From: Symmetrospora coprosmae
Taxonomy: Eukaryota > Basidiomycota > Cystobasidiomycetes > Symmetrosporaceae
DNA: 64,000 nt
NCBI GenBank assembly: GCA_008802785.1
Contig: VUYT01000007.1
Span: forward strand, 682,001 to 746,000
Direction: 5' to 3'
The position numbers and the translations under genes were made by a program. Within the stretch, counting starts at the first letter, position 1; each line of letters starts with the position of its first letter. Shown one piece after another: positions 36,271 to 48,000 of the stretch. The notes beneath the pieces were generated by a model. That model was not told the DNA's origin and ran no database searches. It was given only the letters and a program-made list of their open reading frames with translations.

Positions 36271-36512
36271 GGTGTACGGATCCTGTGTGCGATGTGGAAT
36301 GAGGGAGAAGCCCTGTCGCCGTCGCCGTCGCCGTCGTCGTCGTTGCCGTCGTCGATGGACCTCGTGCCCGCCTGCACCCGCCGCTGCTGATGATGGATGA
36401 TTCAGCCTCTCCTCTCCTCTCCTCTCCTCTGCTCCAACCACACCGCATGCAAAGGATATTGAGCAAGAGCACCGCAGCAGCTTCATCAAGACTGTCCCTG
36501 CACACTCGAGCA
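36271..36512. promoter_or_regulatory. short divergent promoter, Coa6 / GST
   Basis: Only 242 bases separate the two start codons, so both genes must be driven from here. It holds a GTC/GCC-rich stretch (36318-36356) and a CCTCT repeat (36406-36430). No specific site assigned. Confidence 0.5.
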
Positions 36513-37777
36513 ATGTCGTCCAACATCACCCTCTACACGTTTGTGCGTCGTCGGTCTCTCCGCGTCTGCGGAGACGGCATACCGGGGCATCGACCTTCAC
36601 CGTCCAGCAGCGAGCCTTCTTGATCTGACCTGACTCGCTCTCTCCTGTTCACTGCTCAGGGCACGCCGAATGGGTTCAAGGTAGGCTCACCGTCAGGCCA
36701 AGTCCGTCCCTGCCAGCGCTGAACCACGACATCTATATAACACGCCCGACGCAGGCCAGCATCGTCCTTGAGGAGCTCGGCATTCCCTACAAGGCAGAGA
36801 TCGTCGACATCACCAAGAACACCCAGAAGGAGGATTGGTGCGGTTGTGTTTCCCCCGTGTCTTCTACATCGCTGACGATCGACGGCCTTCGCTGACGAAG
36901 CAATGCGCGTTGATGAACCCCGTAACACAGGTTCCTGAAGATCAACCCCAACGGCGTGAGCATACTCAAACTGTCCTCTCCCGTACGCTCTTCGCTGACG
37001 GCTCTGCTCTGCCCCACCCGCGCGATTTGCTTTGCGCGACCCACGATGCCTCCGCCCCCCTGCAGCGCATTCCCGCACTCAAGGACGGCGAGCTGCGCGT
37101 CTTTGAGACGATTGCCATCATGCAGTACCTTGTCGATAAGTACGACAAGGACAACATCCTGTCCTTCCCGCACGGCAGCGACGAGTACTACGAGCTCCTC
37201 AGCTGGCTCGCCTTCCAGCAGGGCGGGATCGGGCCCATGCAGGGGCAGGCGAACCACTTCATCGCCATGGCGGGGGCGAAGTCAGAGTACGGCCAGAAGC
37301 GCTACCTTGACGAGACGAAGCGACTCTACTCTGTCCTCGAGAGCCAGCTGTCCAAGACGGACTACCTTGTCGGCAACAAGTACACGATCGCCGACATTGC
37401 CAACTTCAGCTGGGTTCGGTAAGTCCTTGCGCTCCCATTCGCTACCGAGCAAGCCCAGACTGATTCCCTCCGAACGCACACTAAAAAAGCGCCGGGTGGA
37501 TGATTGAGATTGATCTCAACGAGTTTCCTGCCGTAAAGAAGTGGACTGACAGGATTGAGGCCCGCGAGGCCGTCAAGAAGGGCGTCAAGGTCGGGTCGAG
37601 CCGCTCTCCGGAGGAGATGAAGAAGGCCTTTGCCGACGTGCGTCTTCCACGGAATTCCATTCGTGTATGTATTGCGTGGCTGACAGATCGGTGGTTCCCG
37701 TCCATCCGCACTGCCTCTTTACGCGTCGCCAGATGCGAGCGAAGGTCGCAGCCATGGACAACAGCGACAAGCACTAG
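36513..37777 (+). CDS. glutathione S-transferase, Ure2-like
   Basis: Exons 36513-36542, 36660-36680, 36755-36837, 36931-36955, 37066-37418, 37490-37637, 37733-37777; 234 residues. The N-terminal thioredoxin-like domain (ITLYTFGTPNGFKASIVLEE, INPNGRIPAL, GELRVFETIAIMQYLVDKY) and the alpha-helical C-terminal domain (LLSWLAFQQGGIGPMQGQ, YLVGNKYTIADIANFSWV) match the Ure2-like class of fungal GSTs. It probably joins glutathione to electrophiles or reduces peroxides/disulfides in the cytosol. There is no Asn/Gln-rich prion domain as in yeast Ure2. The second exon is only 21 bases and encodes GTPNGFK, the loop next to the glutathione site; exon 4 is 25 bases. No obvious loss of function. Confidence 0.95.
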
Positions 37778-38335
37778 TCGTCTGCGCTCTTGTACCGTAC
37801 GGCTAGGATGCATGAGAGTGTTCAAGCGTTCCAACAGTACAAGCGCTGTGCATTGCCTCGTGGATCTGTGCTGCCTGTGTCGTGGAAACGATGTGAGGCG
37901 CCGGCTCGCGGAACCCGGCTCATAGGGACCGCGCGGTGGGGCCCACATCAGGGACGTTGATCCCGAAGGGCTTCAATCGCACGGTTGTGAATGTGCAGGG
38001 ACCAGACGGTCACGGCTCTTCTGTCACTTGAGACTTGAGACTTGCGGCGAGGGAGACGACTGTATCTCCACAAATTGTGGTAGCTTTTTCTCGGTCTCAT
38101 CCTGCCGGCCCGAGATGCCGGGGCTGCGGAAGTTGAGGCGGAGCTCTTCCTTAGCTTCTTCTTCAGCTCCTGGCTCTTCATGCATATGCATCGCATCGAT
38201 ATTCTTCCATCTAACGAGCTTGGTTGTTCACAGACGCACACGTAGTACACTCCACATGCTCTCTCCAGTCCCTCCGCCTCGCGCGTAGCCTCCCCTTGCT
38301 GCTCACGAGTATCAGCACACTGCCTGCCTGCATGC
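37778..38335. other. intergenic gap
   Basis: About 560 bases between two plus-strand genes. Presumed terminator and promoter; nothing further seen. Confidence 0.5.
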
Positions 38336-41300
38336 ATGATGTCGGCTGCAGGAAGAACAACCATGGCAGACGACGTGCAGATGTACGTCAAGCCTGAAGC
38401 TATCCACCAGTCCAAGCCTCGGGTAACGCAACTGGACCGGCGCTCCTCCTCGGACAGCTTTGAGAGCTTGCTGTCGCTCAATGTACTGGCTTCCGAGCTA
38501 CTGGAAGACGAGGATGTCGTCTCGCTCGAGCAGGTGGATCCCAGTCGTGAGTTGCCCTTCACACGCCTGCGTACAACCATGAAGCTCTTGATTGGTCTCC
38601 GTACATGCTCACGTTCTATCTGCTCGTCATGCAAAGGCATCTCCCCGTCACGATCAGTCACCTCGAGACGCCAGCCGAAAAAGCCAGAACCAGGACGGAC
38701 GCGCCCTCTGCACGACGAGCTGCCAGGTGGGCTCTTTCGACGCTGTCGCACATCGATATGTCTCTTGTTATCTGATCATCATGTCCCTGCTGCATGCGGC
38801 CCCGCAGCCTCGACGCCCAGCTTTGCGACCCTGTATGACCGCTCTACGAACTCGCCCAGCAAGCTCAAGCACACCCGCCACGACTCGGCTCTCAGCACTG
38901 CATTCTCGCAGGCGACTACTACAGGCACAGGAGAGCAGTCGAACGTGTCGCACGTCAGCCTCACAAGCACCCATGAGACATCCGAATTTGAGGACGCAGA
39001 GCTCGAGGAAGCCAGCTCCCCGAGACGAGCCGGCCCGAACTTGAATACCCACAAAAGCGAGGTTCTGGACGCTTCGGGCGTAGAAGACCAGGCAGATCTC
39101 GGTGCAGGTGCAGGACGGACAGCAGCGCAGCATGACCAGGCCCATGAGTCTGCGCCTGGGTACGCTGGCCTATCGACCAAAGAGGAAGGAGGGGCAGCTG
39201 CCGGTCAGGCATATGCACCTAGGGCATGGCAGCCTCGACTGGGTCTCACAGACCACAACGAGCATGCCCCCTTCAGCAACCTGACACAATTGCGGTCAGA
39301 GGCTCTGCTCCGACCCAGGCCGTCCGTCGACGAGAGCGTTGCGAGCGAGACGCGCGAAGACTTTCGCTCTGCGCGGAGCTTCCAAGAGCCAGACACGGGC
39401 TCCACTTCGGACGAGGCAGAGGAGGGTATGCGGATGCACGAGACAGAGGCACGGACACCACTGGCACTCCCGACGTCTGCCGACCCGCCTTTCTTCCCTG
39501 CTGCTCCGGGTGCCTCGGAGAGTCACGCCCCGCAGGACACCGTCTCAGCCGGCACGACACCACCCACAGCAGTGACCATGCCGCCAAACATGAAGATATC
39601 CGAATGGCTTAGACAGCAGTACGATCAAGGGGTCCGGGCCAGTTCACCGCCTACTTCGCCCATCCGGCCCACACGGAACCTTAACCGTATCGTCGGACAC
39701 ACGACTATCGGTGGACCCTCTCGAGCGCCCAACGGCACAGTCAGTGCGCCCCAGACTCCGGCCAAGGCGCGCCTCGACGAGTCCTTCGGCAGTACCCTCG
39801 ACCGTCCTCCTGCAGCCGAATCGAGCAGCCCGCCCGTGCCGAGCAACGTGCCTGACTCTCCCGGCCGTCAGCACCGCGCCCAGCTGCTGGGCCAGCTGAT
39901 CGAGCTCGACTTTGGCGACTTTGCACCCCAGCTGTTCCCGCGCGGGCCCGTGGACGAGCAGAACGCGCCGCTTTGGCATCCCGACGAGTATGTCGGGCCC
40001 ATTAACGTCAACGCCAGATCGGACTCGGCGCTCGCTGGCGGATTCTGCACGCCTCTTCGAAGGAACAGGAGCACAGGGTCGACATTCTTACTGAGCGTCA
40101 GTGGACGGAAGAGGGGGAACAGTCGGGGAAGTGTGCAAATGCTCGACACTGCCGTTGCGCAAACCGCAGCGGATGCAAGTGGGAAGAGCGGGCAAGGTAC
40201 CGGAAGTTCTGTGCCAGCTTGGAGACCTGGGCATCACCGGGGAACTTCAGATCCAGGCTTGCTATCGGAATTTGGCACGCTGCGCAGAGCCGACACGGGA
40301 CCACCTGTAGGCGGTCAGCAGCGCGATCTGCTCGCGAGTGCTCGAGAGTCCGGTCGGGGCGACAGAGCTGGGACTGCCGGCGGCGCCGCATCACCCGTCA
40401 TCGAGCAGTGGAGCAGGCTGTGGGACTGGAGTCGCGGCTCGATCAACGACCTCCTGCTACCCATCAACCCACCTCCTTCGACGTTTCCGCGACAAATGCG
40501 GCGTACCAGCATGCAAGGCGCCAACGGCGACGCAGCTGGGATTTCGCCGGAGGCAACCAGCAGTAGCAAGCCCTCGGCATCTGCCGCTTCCACTCCTGCA
40601 CGACCATGGGCTTCACACAAGCGCAGTATCAGTAGCGCAGCCTCATCCCTCTTCTCGCGCCCGTCACTGGCGCTGGGCAGGTCGCACCGCAGCCGCAGCG
40701 GCACTGCCAACTCCGACCTTGAAGGCTCCAGTCCTAGACCATCTCCTTTGGGCACGCCGGCTCCAAAGCTCTTCGCTTCCGAGTCGGACGCGACCAGCCG
40801 ACAATCTCCTGCGATGGACGCTGCGTCTTGGCACCACGGGCACTCGCATGCGCGGTCTGCTTCAGAGCCGACGCGCAAGCCGTCAATTACGTCTCACCGC
40901 GTGCCACCGCCCCAGCTGCCTGCGACACCTTTGAGCGATTCGGCCGAGAACCTCGGTCAGCAGGCTGATCACAACGGCCTCTCGAGACTTGAGGGTGCGG
41001 CAGCCAGGCCTATGTATGTCACCGTCTCGCAACAAAGCGCCAACACCGCCAGAGATAACGGCTCCTGTGCGTCCCCTCCCGCCTCGCCCATCTCGCGCGC
41101 CAACGACCTTGCCCTCGCGCAGGCGCAGGTCCAGGCTCAAAGGCACGCACACGCCGATGGACGGATGCAGGAACGGCAGTCGCCACAGCAGCTGCACGCC
41201 TATGAGCAGCCTTCCCGGGCAGCGAGCTGGTCGTCCTCGCTCGCCTCGCTCCGCTCCCGGGGCACCAAGAAGCGCAGCCAGGAGGAAGGGCGGCGCATCG

Positions 41301-41440
41301 CCGAGCTCGCAAATGCTCAGGTCGTGCGTGATGCTGAATACCGCGCAATGCTTGTGAGCAAGTTCAAGGCGAGCGGTGCTGGCAACGGCGCTGCGGCGGA
41401 GACGAGGGAGCCGGCCTCGCCTACCACCCAGGCCGCGTGA
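38336..41440 (+). CDS. Ser/Pro-rich hypothetical protein
   Basis: Exons 38336-38546, 38637-38726 and 38808-41440; 977 residues. The middle 90-base exon is in frame whether kept or skipped, so it could be alternatively spliced; it encodes a basic Arg/Ser/Pro segment. Most of the protein is Ser, Pro, Thr, Ala and Gln-rich with many short SPxR/TPxK-like sites, as in disordered regulatory proteins. Two parts look more structured: near 39880-39990 (QLLGQLIELDFGDFAPQLFP) and the C-terminus (SWSSSLASLRSRGTKKR followed by an amphipathic helix EEGRRIAELANAQVVRDAEY). I do not recognise it. Start MMSAAGRTTMADDVQM: the second or third Met is equally possible. Confidence 0.75.
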   Translation: MMSAAGRTTMADDVQMYVKPEAIHQSKPRVTQLDRRSSSDSFESLLSLNVLASELLEDEDVVSLEQVDPSRELPFTRLRTTMKLLIGLRTCSRSICSSCKGISPSRSVTSRRQPKKPEPGRTRPLHDELPGGLFRRCRTSICLLLSDHHVPAACGPAASTPSFATLYDRSTNSPSKLKHTRHDSALSTAFSQATTTGTGEQSNVSHVSLTSTHETSEFEDAELEEASSPRRAGPNLNTHKSEVLDASGVEDQADLGAGAGRTAAQHDQAHESAPGYAGLSTKEEGGAAAGQAYAPRAWQPRLGLTDHNEHAPFSNLTQLRSEALLRPRPSVDESVASETREDFRSARSFQEPDTGSTSDEAEEGMRMHETEARTPLALPTSADPPFFPAAPGASESHAPQDTVSAGTTPPTAVTMPPNMKISEWLRQQYDQGVRASSPPTSPIRPTRNLNRIVGHTTIGGPSRAPNGTVSAPQTPAKARLDESFGSTLDRPPAAESSSPPVPSNVPDSPGRQHRAQLLGQLIELDFGDFAPQLFPRGPVDEQNAPLWHPDEYVGPINVNARSDSALAGGFCTPLRRNRSTGSTFLLSVSGRKRGNSRGSVQMLDTAVAQTAADASGKSGQGTGSSVPAWRPGHHRGTSDPGLLSEFGTLRRADTGPPVGGQQRDLLASARESGRGDRAGTAGGAASPVIEQWSRLWDWSRGSINDLLLPINPPPSTFPRQMRRTSMQGANGDAAGISPEATSSSKPSASAASTPARPWASHKRSISSAASSLFSRPSLALGRSHRSRSGTANSDLEGSSPRPSPLGTPAPKLFASESDATSRQSPAMDAASWHHGHSHARSASEPTRKPSITSHRVPPPQLPATPLSDSAENLGQQADHNGLSRLEGAAARPMYVTVSQQSANTARDNGSCASPPASPISRANDLALAQAQVQAQRHAHADGRMQERQSPQQLHAYEQPSRAASWSSSLASLRSRGTKKRSQEEGRRIAELANAQVVRDAEYRAMLVSKFKASGAGNGAAAETREPASPTTQAA

Positions 41441-41841
41441 GAGCCATGTGTCCTCAAGGACACCTCATCTACACACGAAAAGAGCATACTTGTCGCTCAA
41501 TCGATCTGTACCGTACCACTATTCAGTCCCCTTGCCGCCCGGCTGTGCGGACAAGCACCGCTTATGTAGCCTCATCATTAGTGCAGCGACACGGAAAATT
41601 GCGATGCCATTCTTGACCATGTTTTGAGCGCCACGCGCTGCGTCTCCCATGGGAGTCTTGGCGGGGTAGCGAGAGCAGCAGAAAAGCGGACGACGGAGGG
41701 CGACACTGCCAGCAAGGCGCTGGTACTTTCGGGCGCCTGACATACAAGAACAGCTTACTCTGGTGCGGCCAAGCTGCTGCCTCTGCGCCCTCGCAGAGTG
41801 CGAGCATTACACCACATCTTCCATCGATGAGGTCACCACGC
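41441..41841. other. intergenic gap between convergent genes
   Basis: About 400 bases between convergent 3' ends of the hypothetical protein and the NADPH oxidase. No supported feature. Confidence 0.5.
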
Positions 41842-44402
41842 TCAGAAATTCTCCTTGCCGTAAATGAACTTTGTCCCATCCTCTCCGCCGCTCGACCATT
41901 TGTTACACATAGCGTGGAGAGCTGAAGACACCGGCTAGACGCGCACGCCCGTCAGTTCTCGTGCTCGTAAGTGATCATGGCGCCCAAGGTGCGCTGCTCG
42001 GCCTCCCTCACTTTCGGTCCGCAGAACATGACGCCGCACTCGGTGGACGGGTGCTTGCTTCGGATACTCTGGAAGATGAGATCCCAGTTGGGCCGGCCGT
42101 AGTGCGTGGGCGCACGAAGGCCCGAGATGGCGTCCTTCTCGCTGCCAACGTCCGACACCATGATGTTCTGCAGGAGGGCGCGCTTGGACGCCTCAGCGAT
42201 TGCCATCGTAGGAAGAGGGCTAGTAAGCGCACGAGCACTCACGGTCAGGTCGTCGTCCATCATCTTCTGCGTAACATACGTCATGATCTCGATGGACTGC
42301 AAGGCCAGAAGCAAACCAGGACCGACGTCAGCGCGCGGTCGGGTAGGATACACAGCAGACGTCTCGCGCATCGCAATCCGCAGCTTCTGGAAGACTCAGA
42401 CGCACCCCATTTGTGTCTTTGGCCTCGATGGCGGCGAGCACGGACCTGAACCACGAGATTGATTCGGTGTCGCGGCAGATGTGGACAAAGTACACCTTGG
42501 ACAGACGCGTGCGCTTCTGATCGGACGCCTCGCTCATCCGGTACCAGATGCTCTTGAGGATCGACGCATATGGCGTCACGCCGATACCGGCGCCGACGAG
42601 GAGGATCGTCTCGAATTCTGGGCGGGGTGCACGAGGAAGGAGGGGAAAGAGAGCAAGCTGATCAGTGTCCGGGAATCCAGACGAGACCAAGGCGCCATTC
42701 TGACAGCAGGGACACACTGTGAAAGTCCCTGGGACAGCAGTAGAATATGCTTGTTAGTCAGACCTTACATGTCGACCCGCCTCTCTTCAGAGCGACTCAC
42801 TCGCTGGCGGACCCAAACGGCCCGTCAATCATGATTCTCGGGAGCACGCGGTTCATGAACAGAGCCTTTTTGCCTTGACTGTCGATCTTTGTCTCCTTCT
42901 TCCCTCCATCCGCTTTGCCCTTCTTCCCTTCAGGGCCGAGCTCGCAGCCGAGCGCGCTTCCAAACGCCTTTGTCCAATCTCCGACAATCTTGATGTTGAC
43001 AGAGAGGTAGTCCTCTTCGGGGCACGAGGTGAGTGTGAAGGGGTGCCACTGGAAGTACGAGATCTGCGGGCAGTTGATGAGGATGTACTGTCCCGCGCGC
43101 TGCTCCGTCTTTTCCTTCTTGATGTGGACCTCGACGACGCCGCCGGGGTGCTGGACGACTTTGCTGATGTACGTGCGATGGCGCGCGCGGACCTCGCGCA
43201 GCACGCGCTCGCCGACAAATAGCAGCAGCGCAAATCCCACGTACTTCCAGAAGACGCCGACCTGCCACGCGTCGCAGTACGGCGGGCGGTCCGGCTGGAT
43301 CATGCAGAACATGCCGTGCAGCTGCCACCCGGCGAAGAAGACGACGAAGAGGTGGTGCGTGTACCAGAACTTCTCAAAGTTTGCCCGGCGCCGCTTCTCG
43401 CGCGCGAAGAAGACCATGACGCCCAGTGCGAGCCACATGATCCATCCAGTCAGGCCGGGGCCAGTTGCAAAGTTGGCCAGGAAGAACCCGCCCACGCCGG
43501 TTCCGGTCGCAGAGGCGAAGAGGACAAAGTTCCGCATGTGGGCGAGGGTGTGGACGAGCGAGAAAAAGACGATGGACCAGCCGATCGCCTTGTGCAGGGT
43601 GATGCTGCGGGGACGGCGAAACGAGACGGGTTGATAGTCAGCGAGCTTCTCGCCAGATCCGGAATGAACCAGAATGCGCATCGTACAGCAACTCACTTTG
43701 CGTCGAACGGGATGAGCGAGTTGAGGTAAGTCCGCCGGATGAGCGTGATGAAGTTGCGGCAGACGGGGATGAGGAGCATGGCAATGTCGACGTGGAGGAC
43801 GAGCGCGGACGCTCGAGCAGTCGCGAATGTCCAGCCAAAAGTCGCCCGGGCGTTGTCAAGGTTGTCTGTGAGCCCGAGATAGATGGACCAGCCGCACAGC
43901 AAGGTTCAGCCACTGAATGAGCCTTGCCACGCGATGGCAGCAAGGATTTGCGCGCACCCTTCAGCTGGTAGTGGACAAAGCCAAACGCAAAGACGAGGAC
44001 GTGGAGGAGGACCCAGAGGGCGAAGAAGGTGCGTCTCCCTCCTTCATTGATGAACCAGTGGTTGAGCTTTTCTTTGATGCTTTGAGCGTCCGGGGCGCGA
44101 CTGTGTTCATCGGGAGCTGTCGAGTAGAGCGTGTCGGTGGTTCGCTGGCGCATGAGCCCCTGCAGCCGTGCGGCCTCTGTCTCGTTCCTGCGGAGGTTGA
44201 GGGGTTTGGGGAAGATGGGCTGCGGGACGGCGACGGCCCTGTTCGCAGCGGCGGCAGACGCGGCGCCACGGCTCGCGAATGCACTGCCATTGCCATGTGG
44301 CGGGGAGACGTCCTGGAAGTCGAGGCCGGAGGGTGCGCGGGTCAGGGTCGCGCGTGTGACGCGGTCTCGCAGGCCGGCTGCAAAGACCGAGAGGCGGTTC
44401 AT
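41842..44402 (-). CDS. nox: NADPH oxidase (gp91phox-type, Nox family)
   Basis: Membrane flavocytochrome that moves electrons from NADPH through FAD and two hemes to oxygen, making superoxide; in fungi used for hyphal growth, fruiting and host entry. Exons on the minus strand: 43958-44402, 43697-43865, 42801-43604, 42718-42728, 42406-42617, 42243-42296, 42012-42167, 41842-41934; 647 residues. A 124-residue N-terminal extension without a recognised domain precedes the first helix. Six-helix core with heme histidines in ITLHKA, LVHTLAHM and FWYTHHLFV/WQLHG; FAD site HPFTLTSCPEEDYLS; NADPH site DGPFGSASE and VGAGIGVTPYASILKSIW; ending FCGPK and FIYGKENF, the family's usual end. An 11-base exon encodes the EDFH joint. 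A Lys/Gly-rich insert lies before MIDGPFG. NoxA or NoxB class not decided. Confidence 0.95.
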
Positions 44403-45090
44403 GGTGGGCCGCGTGCGGAGGGAGGTGGGGGAGTGAGTGAGCGAGCGAACTGGCCAGCAGCTGCGAGAGGAGGTGGATAGGTATGCGTGTAAGTGGGAGG
44501 GGAGAAGGTGAGAAGGAGAAAGAGGAAGAGAGCGGAGGGAGGCAACCATCGTCTCTATATGCCCAAATGGGCGTCGCCTAGACGACCAGGCCGAGCAGGC
44601 GTCTCTAGGTCAGTGGCGGAGCGAAGGAGGGCAGACCGGCAGCCGTAGGCGGAGGATGGGACACAGTACTGCGACGATGACTGAACTGTGTAGATGCATG
44701 GAGATCGAAGAGAAGGAAGTTTCAGTACTGTATTCAGCTCAATCCATCGGTGCGCCCCCCGTCAATGGACGCGTTCATGCATGCGCGCGAACGTCAGGCT
44801 CAGGCACGGTCGACATCGACGCCGGAATACATTTGAACCGGCAGCTTCAGCAGTGGAGGTTTAGCATAGCAATGCGCAGTCAGAATGCACGTCTGCATAT
44901 GTCAGTCCCCCTCCACATCGACGTGGTTGTCATCTCATCTCAGCTGCCAGCTCAGCGCCACGTCGAACTTTCGAGAGGGGACAGAGAGGGGGGACCGCTC
45001 TGAGGGACGCGCCTGGCCTCGCCCTTTGCTTCCTTCCGACAACCTCAAAGCAGGATCAGATATCAGGATATATCTGCATAGCTGCACACC
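44403..45090. other. divergent intergenic region, Nox / BiP
   Basis: About 690 bases holding both promoters. Two CGACGTGG sites in opposite directions lie 125-170 bases before BiP (separate entry), and a TATA-like ATATATC is at 45069-45075. Confidence 0.5.
44919..44965. promoter_or_regulatory. paired ACGTG elements, candidate UPR element of BiP
   Basis: CGACGTGG at 44919-44926 and its reverse complement CCACGTCG at 44958-44965. The ACGTGG core is like the site bound by Hac1/XBP1-type bZIP factors (UPRE-2 type) in promoters of ER chaperone genes. Position upstream of BiP supports this, but the sites could serve the divergent oxidase or be chance. Confidence 0.35.
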
Positions 45091-48000
45091 ATGGCCAACA
45101 TGTCTGGCAGGCTCCTCAAGCTCACGGCACTCGCGGCCCTCGTCCTCGGCCTGCTCCTCGCGTGCGCACCCGCAGCCACGCTCGCTCAGCCAAAGGAGGA
45201 CGTGCGTCAACCCGAAGCCTGCCTATTCTCATGGTGTTTTCTCATATGCTGATGCACGTCCTTGTCACTGCCTGTCCGTCCGTCTGTGTCCTCAGCTCGG
45301 GACTGGTGAGTCTCACTCGCTCGCTAGCTGGGCGCGACGACGTGGCCCGCCCTGCCCTCCCTTTGGGGCACAGGGCGCGCATTTGGCGGCCACGTCGACG
45401 TGACAGGCAATACGGGGCGACAGGACACGACAGGCACGACAACTGACACTCTGTATCGCACTGCCCGCACGCCCCAGTCATCGGTATCGACCTCGGAACA
45501 ACCTACTCCGTGAGTCGCGGCCACCCTTCCTCCCTCGCTCCCCTTTCTGTACCGAAGCGCAGAAATGCTGACCATCGCTTCGCTCTGCATTTCCCCTGTT
45601 GCAGTGTGTCGGGTCAGTTGCAATCACATCCCGTTCATGCCTCCACCGTGTCGCCTCGCATGCTGAAATTCCAACCTTTCTGCCCCTGTCTGCAGAGTCC
45701 AGCAAAAGGGACGAGTCGAGATCCTCACGAATGAGTGAGTGCCTGGCAGTCCCGCAGGCGCGCCTTCAAGCACCCACATGCTAACCTTGCGCTCATTCGC
45801 ACCCGTCTACAGCCAGGGAAACCGTATCACACCGTCCTATGTCGGATTCGCCGCTGGATCCGGCGAGCGTCTCGTCGGTGACGCGGCAAAGAACCAGGCA
45901 CCGCAGAACCCGGAAAACACCATCTTCGACGCCAGTAAGTGCCGGGAATACCCCCGTTGAACCCGCAGGACGATGCGGCCGCTGATCAAGCTTGTGTTTT
46001 GTGCTGCTGCCGCTGAACAGAGCGACTGGTCGGACGCCGCTTCGACGACAAGGACGTCCAGCGCGACATGAAGCACTACCCGTTCAAGGTCGTCAAGAAG
46101 GCCGACAAGCCCAACATCCAGGTCCAAGTCGGGTCAGAGACGCGCACCTTCAGCCCGGAGGAGGTCTCGGCCATGGTCCTCGGCAAGATGAAGGAGATTG
46201 CAGAGACGTACCTCGGAAAGAAGGTCACCAACGCCGTCGTCACCGTCCCCGCCTAGTGCGTCCTCTCGTCTGCTCGCTTTACTTCGCCGCATTGACTGGC
46301 CCGCCTTTGCTGACGTTGCCATTCGCTTGCTTTTTCCAAGCTTCAACGACGCCCAGCGACAGGCGACCAAGGACGCCGGTGTCATTGCCGGTCTCAACGT
46401 CCTCCGAATCGTCAACGAGCCCACGGCCGCCGCCATTGCGTACGGCCTGAACAAGTCTGGCCCGGAGCGCACCATCATCGTGTACGACCTCGGAGGCGGC
46501 ACGTTCGATGTCTCTCTCCTGTCTGTCGAGGACGGCGTGTTCGAGGTGCTGGCCACCGCGGGCGACACGCACCTGGGCGGCGAGGACTTTGACAACCGCG
46601 TGATTGACCACTTTGTCAAAGTGTGGAAGCGCAAGCACGACGGCGAGGACATTACCCAGAACTCGCGCACCATCGGCAAGCTCAAGCGCGAGGTCGAGCG
46701 CGCAAAGCGCACCCTCTCGTCCCAGATGAGCGTAAAGCTCGAGATTGAGAGCTTCTTTGACGGCAAGGACCTCTCCGAGACGCTCACGCGCGCCAAGTTC
46801 GAGGAGCTCAACATGGACCTGTTCAGGAAGACGATGAAGCCTGTCGAGCAGGTCATGAAGGACGCCGGCATCAAGAAGGACGCTGTCGACGATGTGCGTG
46901 ACTGACTACCATTCCATTGCTGCTGCTGCTCAACGATCGATCTCGTCGGATGGTAGACTGACCAATGTGTGCTTCGCTTCCGCTTTCTATCGCATCAGAT
47001 CGTCCTCGTCGGAGGCTCGACCCGAATCCCCAAGGTCCAGCAGCTGCTCAAGGAGTACTTCAACGGCAAGGAGCCCTCGCAGGGCATCAACCCAGACGAG
47101 GCTGTCGCGTACGGAGCGGCGATCCAGGGCGGCATCCTCGCGGGCGAGGAAGGGCTCAAGGAGATGGTCCTCATTGACGTGTGCCCGCTCACCCTCGGCA
47201 TCGAGACGACGGGGGGTGTCATGAGCAAGCTCATTCCCAGGAACACAGTCGTCCCCACGAAGAAGTCGCAGATCTTTTCGACAGCTGCCGATCAGCAGAG
47301 CACGGTGCTTATTCAGGTGTTCGAGGGCGAGCGATCCCTCACGAAGGACAACAACAACCTCGGCAAGTTCGAGCTCCAGGGTATCCCGCCCGCACCCCGA
47401 GGCGTGCCCCAGATCGAGGTCTCGTTCGAGGTCGACGCCAACGGTATCATGAAGGTCTCTGCGTCCGACAAGGGCACTGGAAAGTCCGAGTCTATCGAGA
47501 TGTACGTGCAGTCTGGTCTGCTCGGTCTCGCGGTTGGCGAATTTGGTCGAGATGCTGATGCTGATGTTCCCACTTTATTACACTGCCTTGAAACGCCTCT
47601 AACACCATAGTACGAACGATAAGGGGCGCCTATCGCAGTAAGTGGGGGAAATTCTCGTTATATACGTTTTCCCCGTAGCACTGACATCTGTAATTTTGCA
47701 TCTACCCAGGGAGGAGATTGAGCGCATGGTGAAGGAGGCAGAGATGTGAGTGGGAGGAAAGGACGTGTGCAATCACTGCATGAGACCTGATCCATGTTCC
47801 AATCAATCCTCGCAGGTACGCTGAGGAGGACGCCCTTGTCGCCAAGAAGGTCGAGTCGAGGTACGGACGCCCACCTTTTACCATCTTCTCGGATCACGAG
47901 ACCGACGTTTGCTGACCTGCTGCTTGTTACTTCGCAGGAACGCCCTCGAGCAGTTCTCGTACAGCCTCAAGTCGCAGGTCGGCGACCAGGAGGGACTCGG

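Noticed and set aside
25212-36430. CT-rich repeats at 25212-25239 and 36406-36430 as a mobile or shared regulatory element
   Set aside because: They are simple low-complexity tracts of a kind frequent in fungal leaders; there are no flanking repeats or further similarity.
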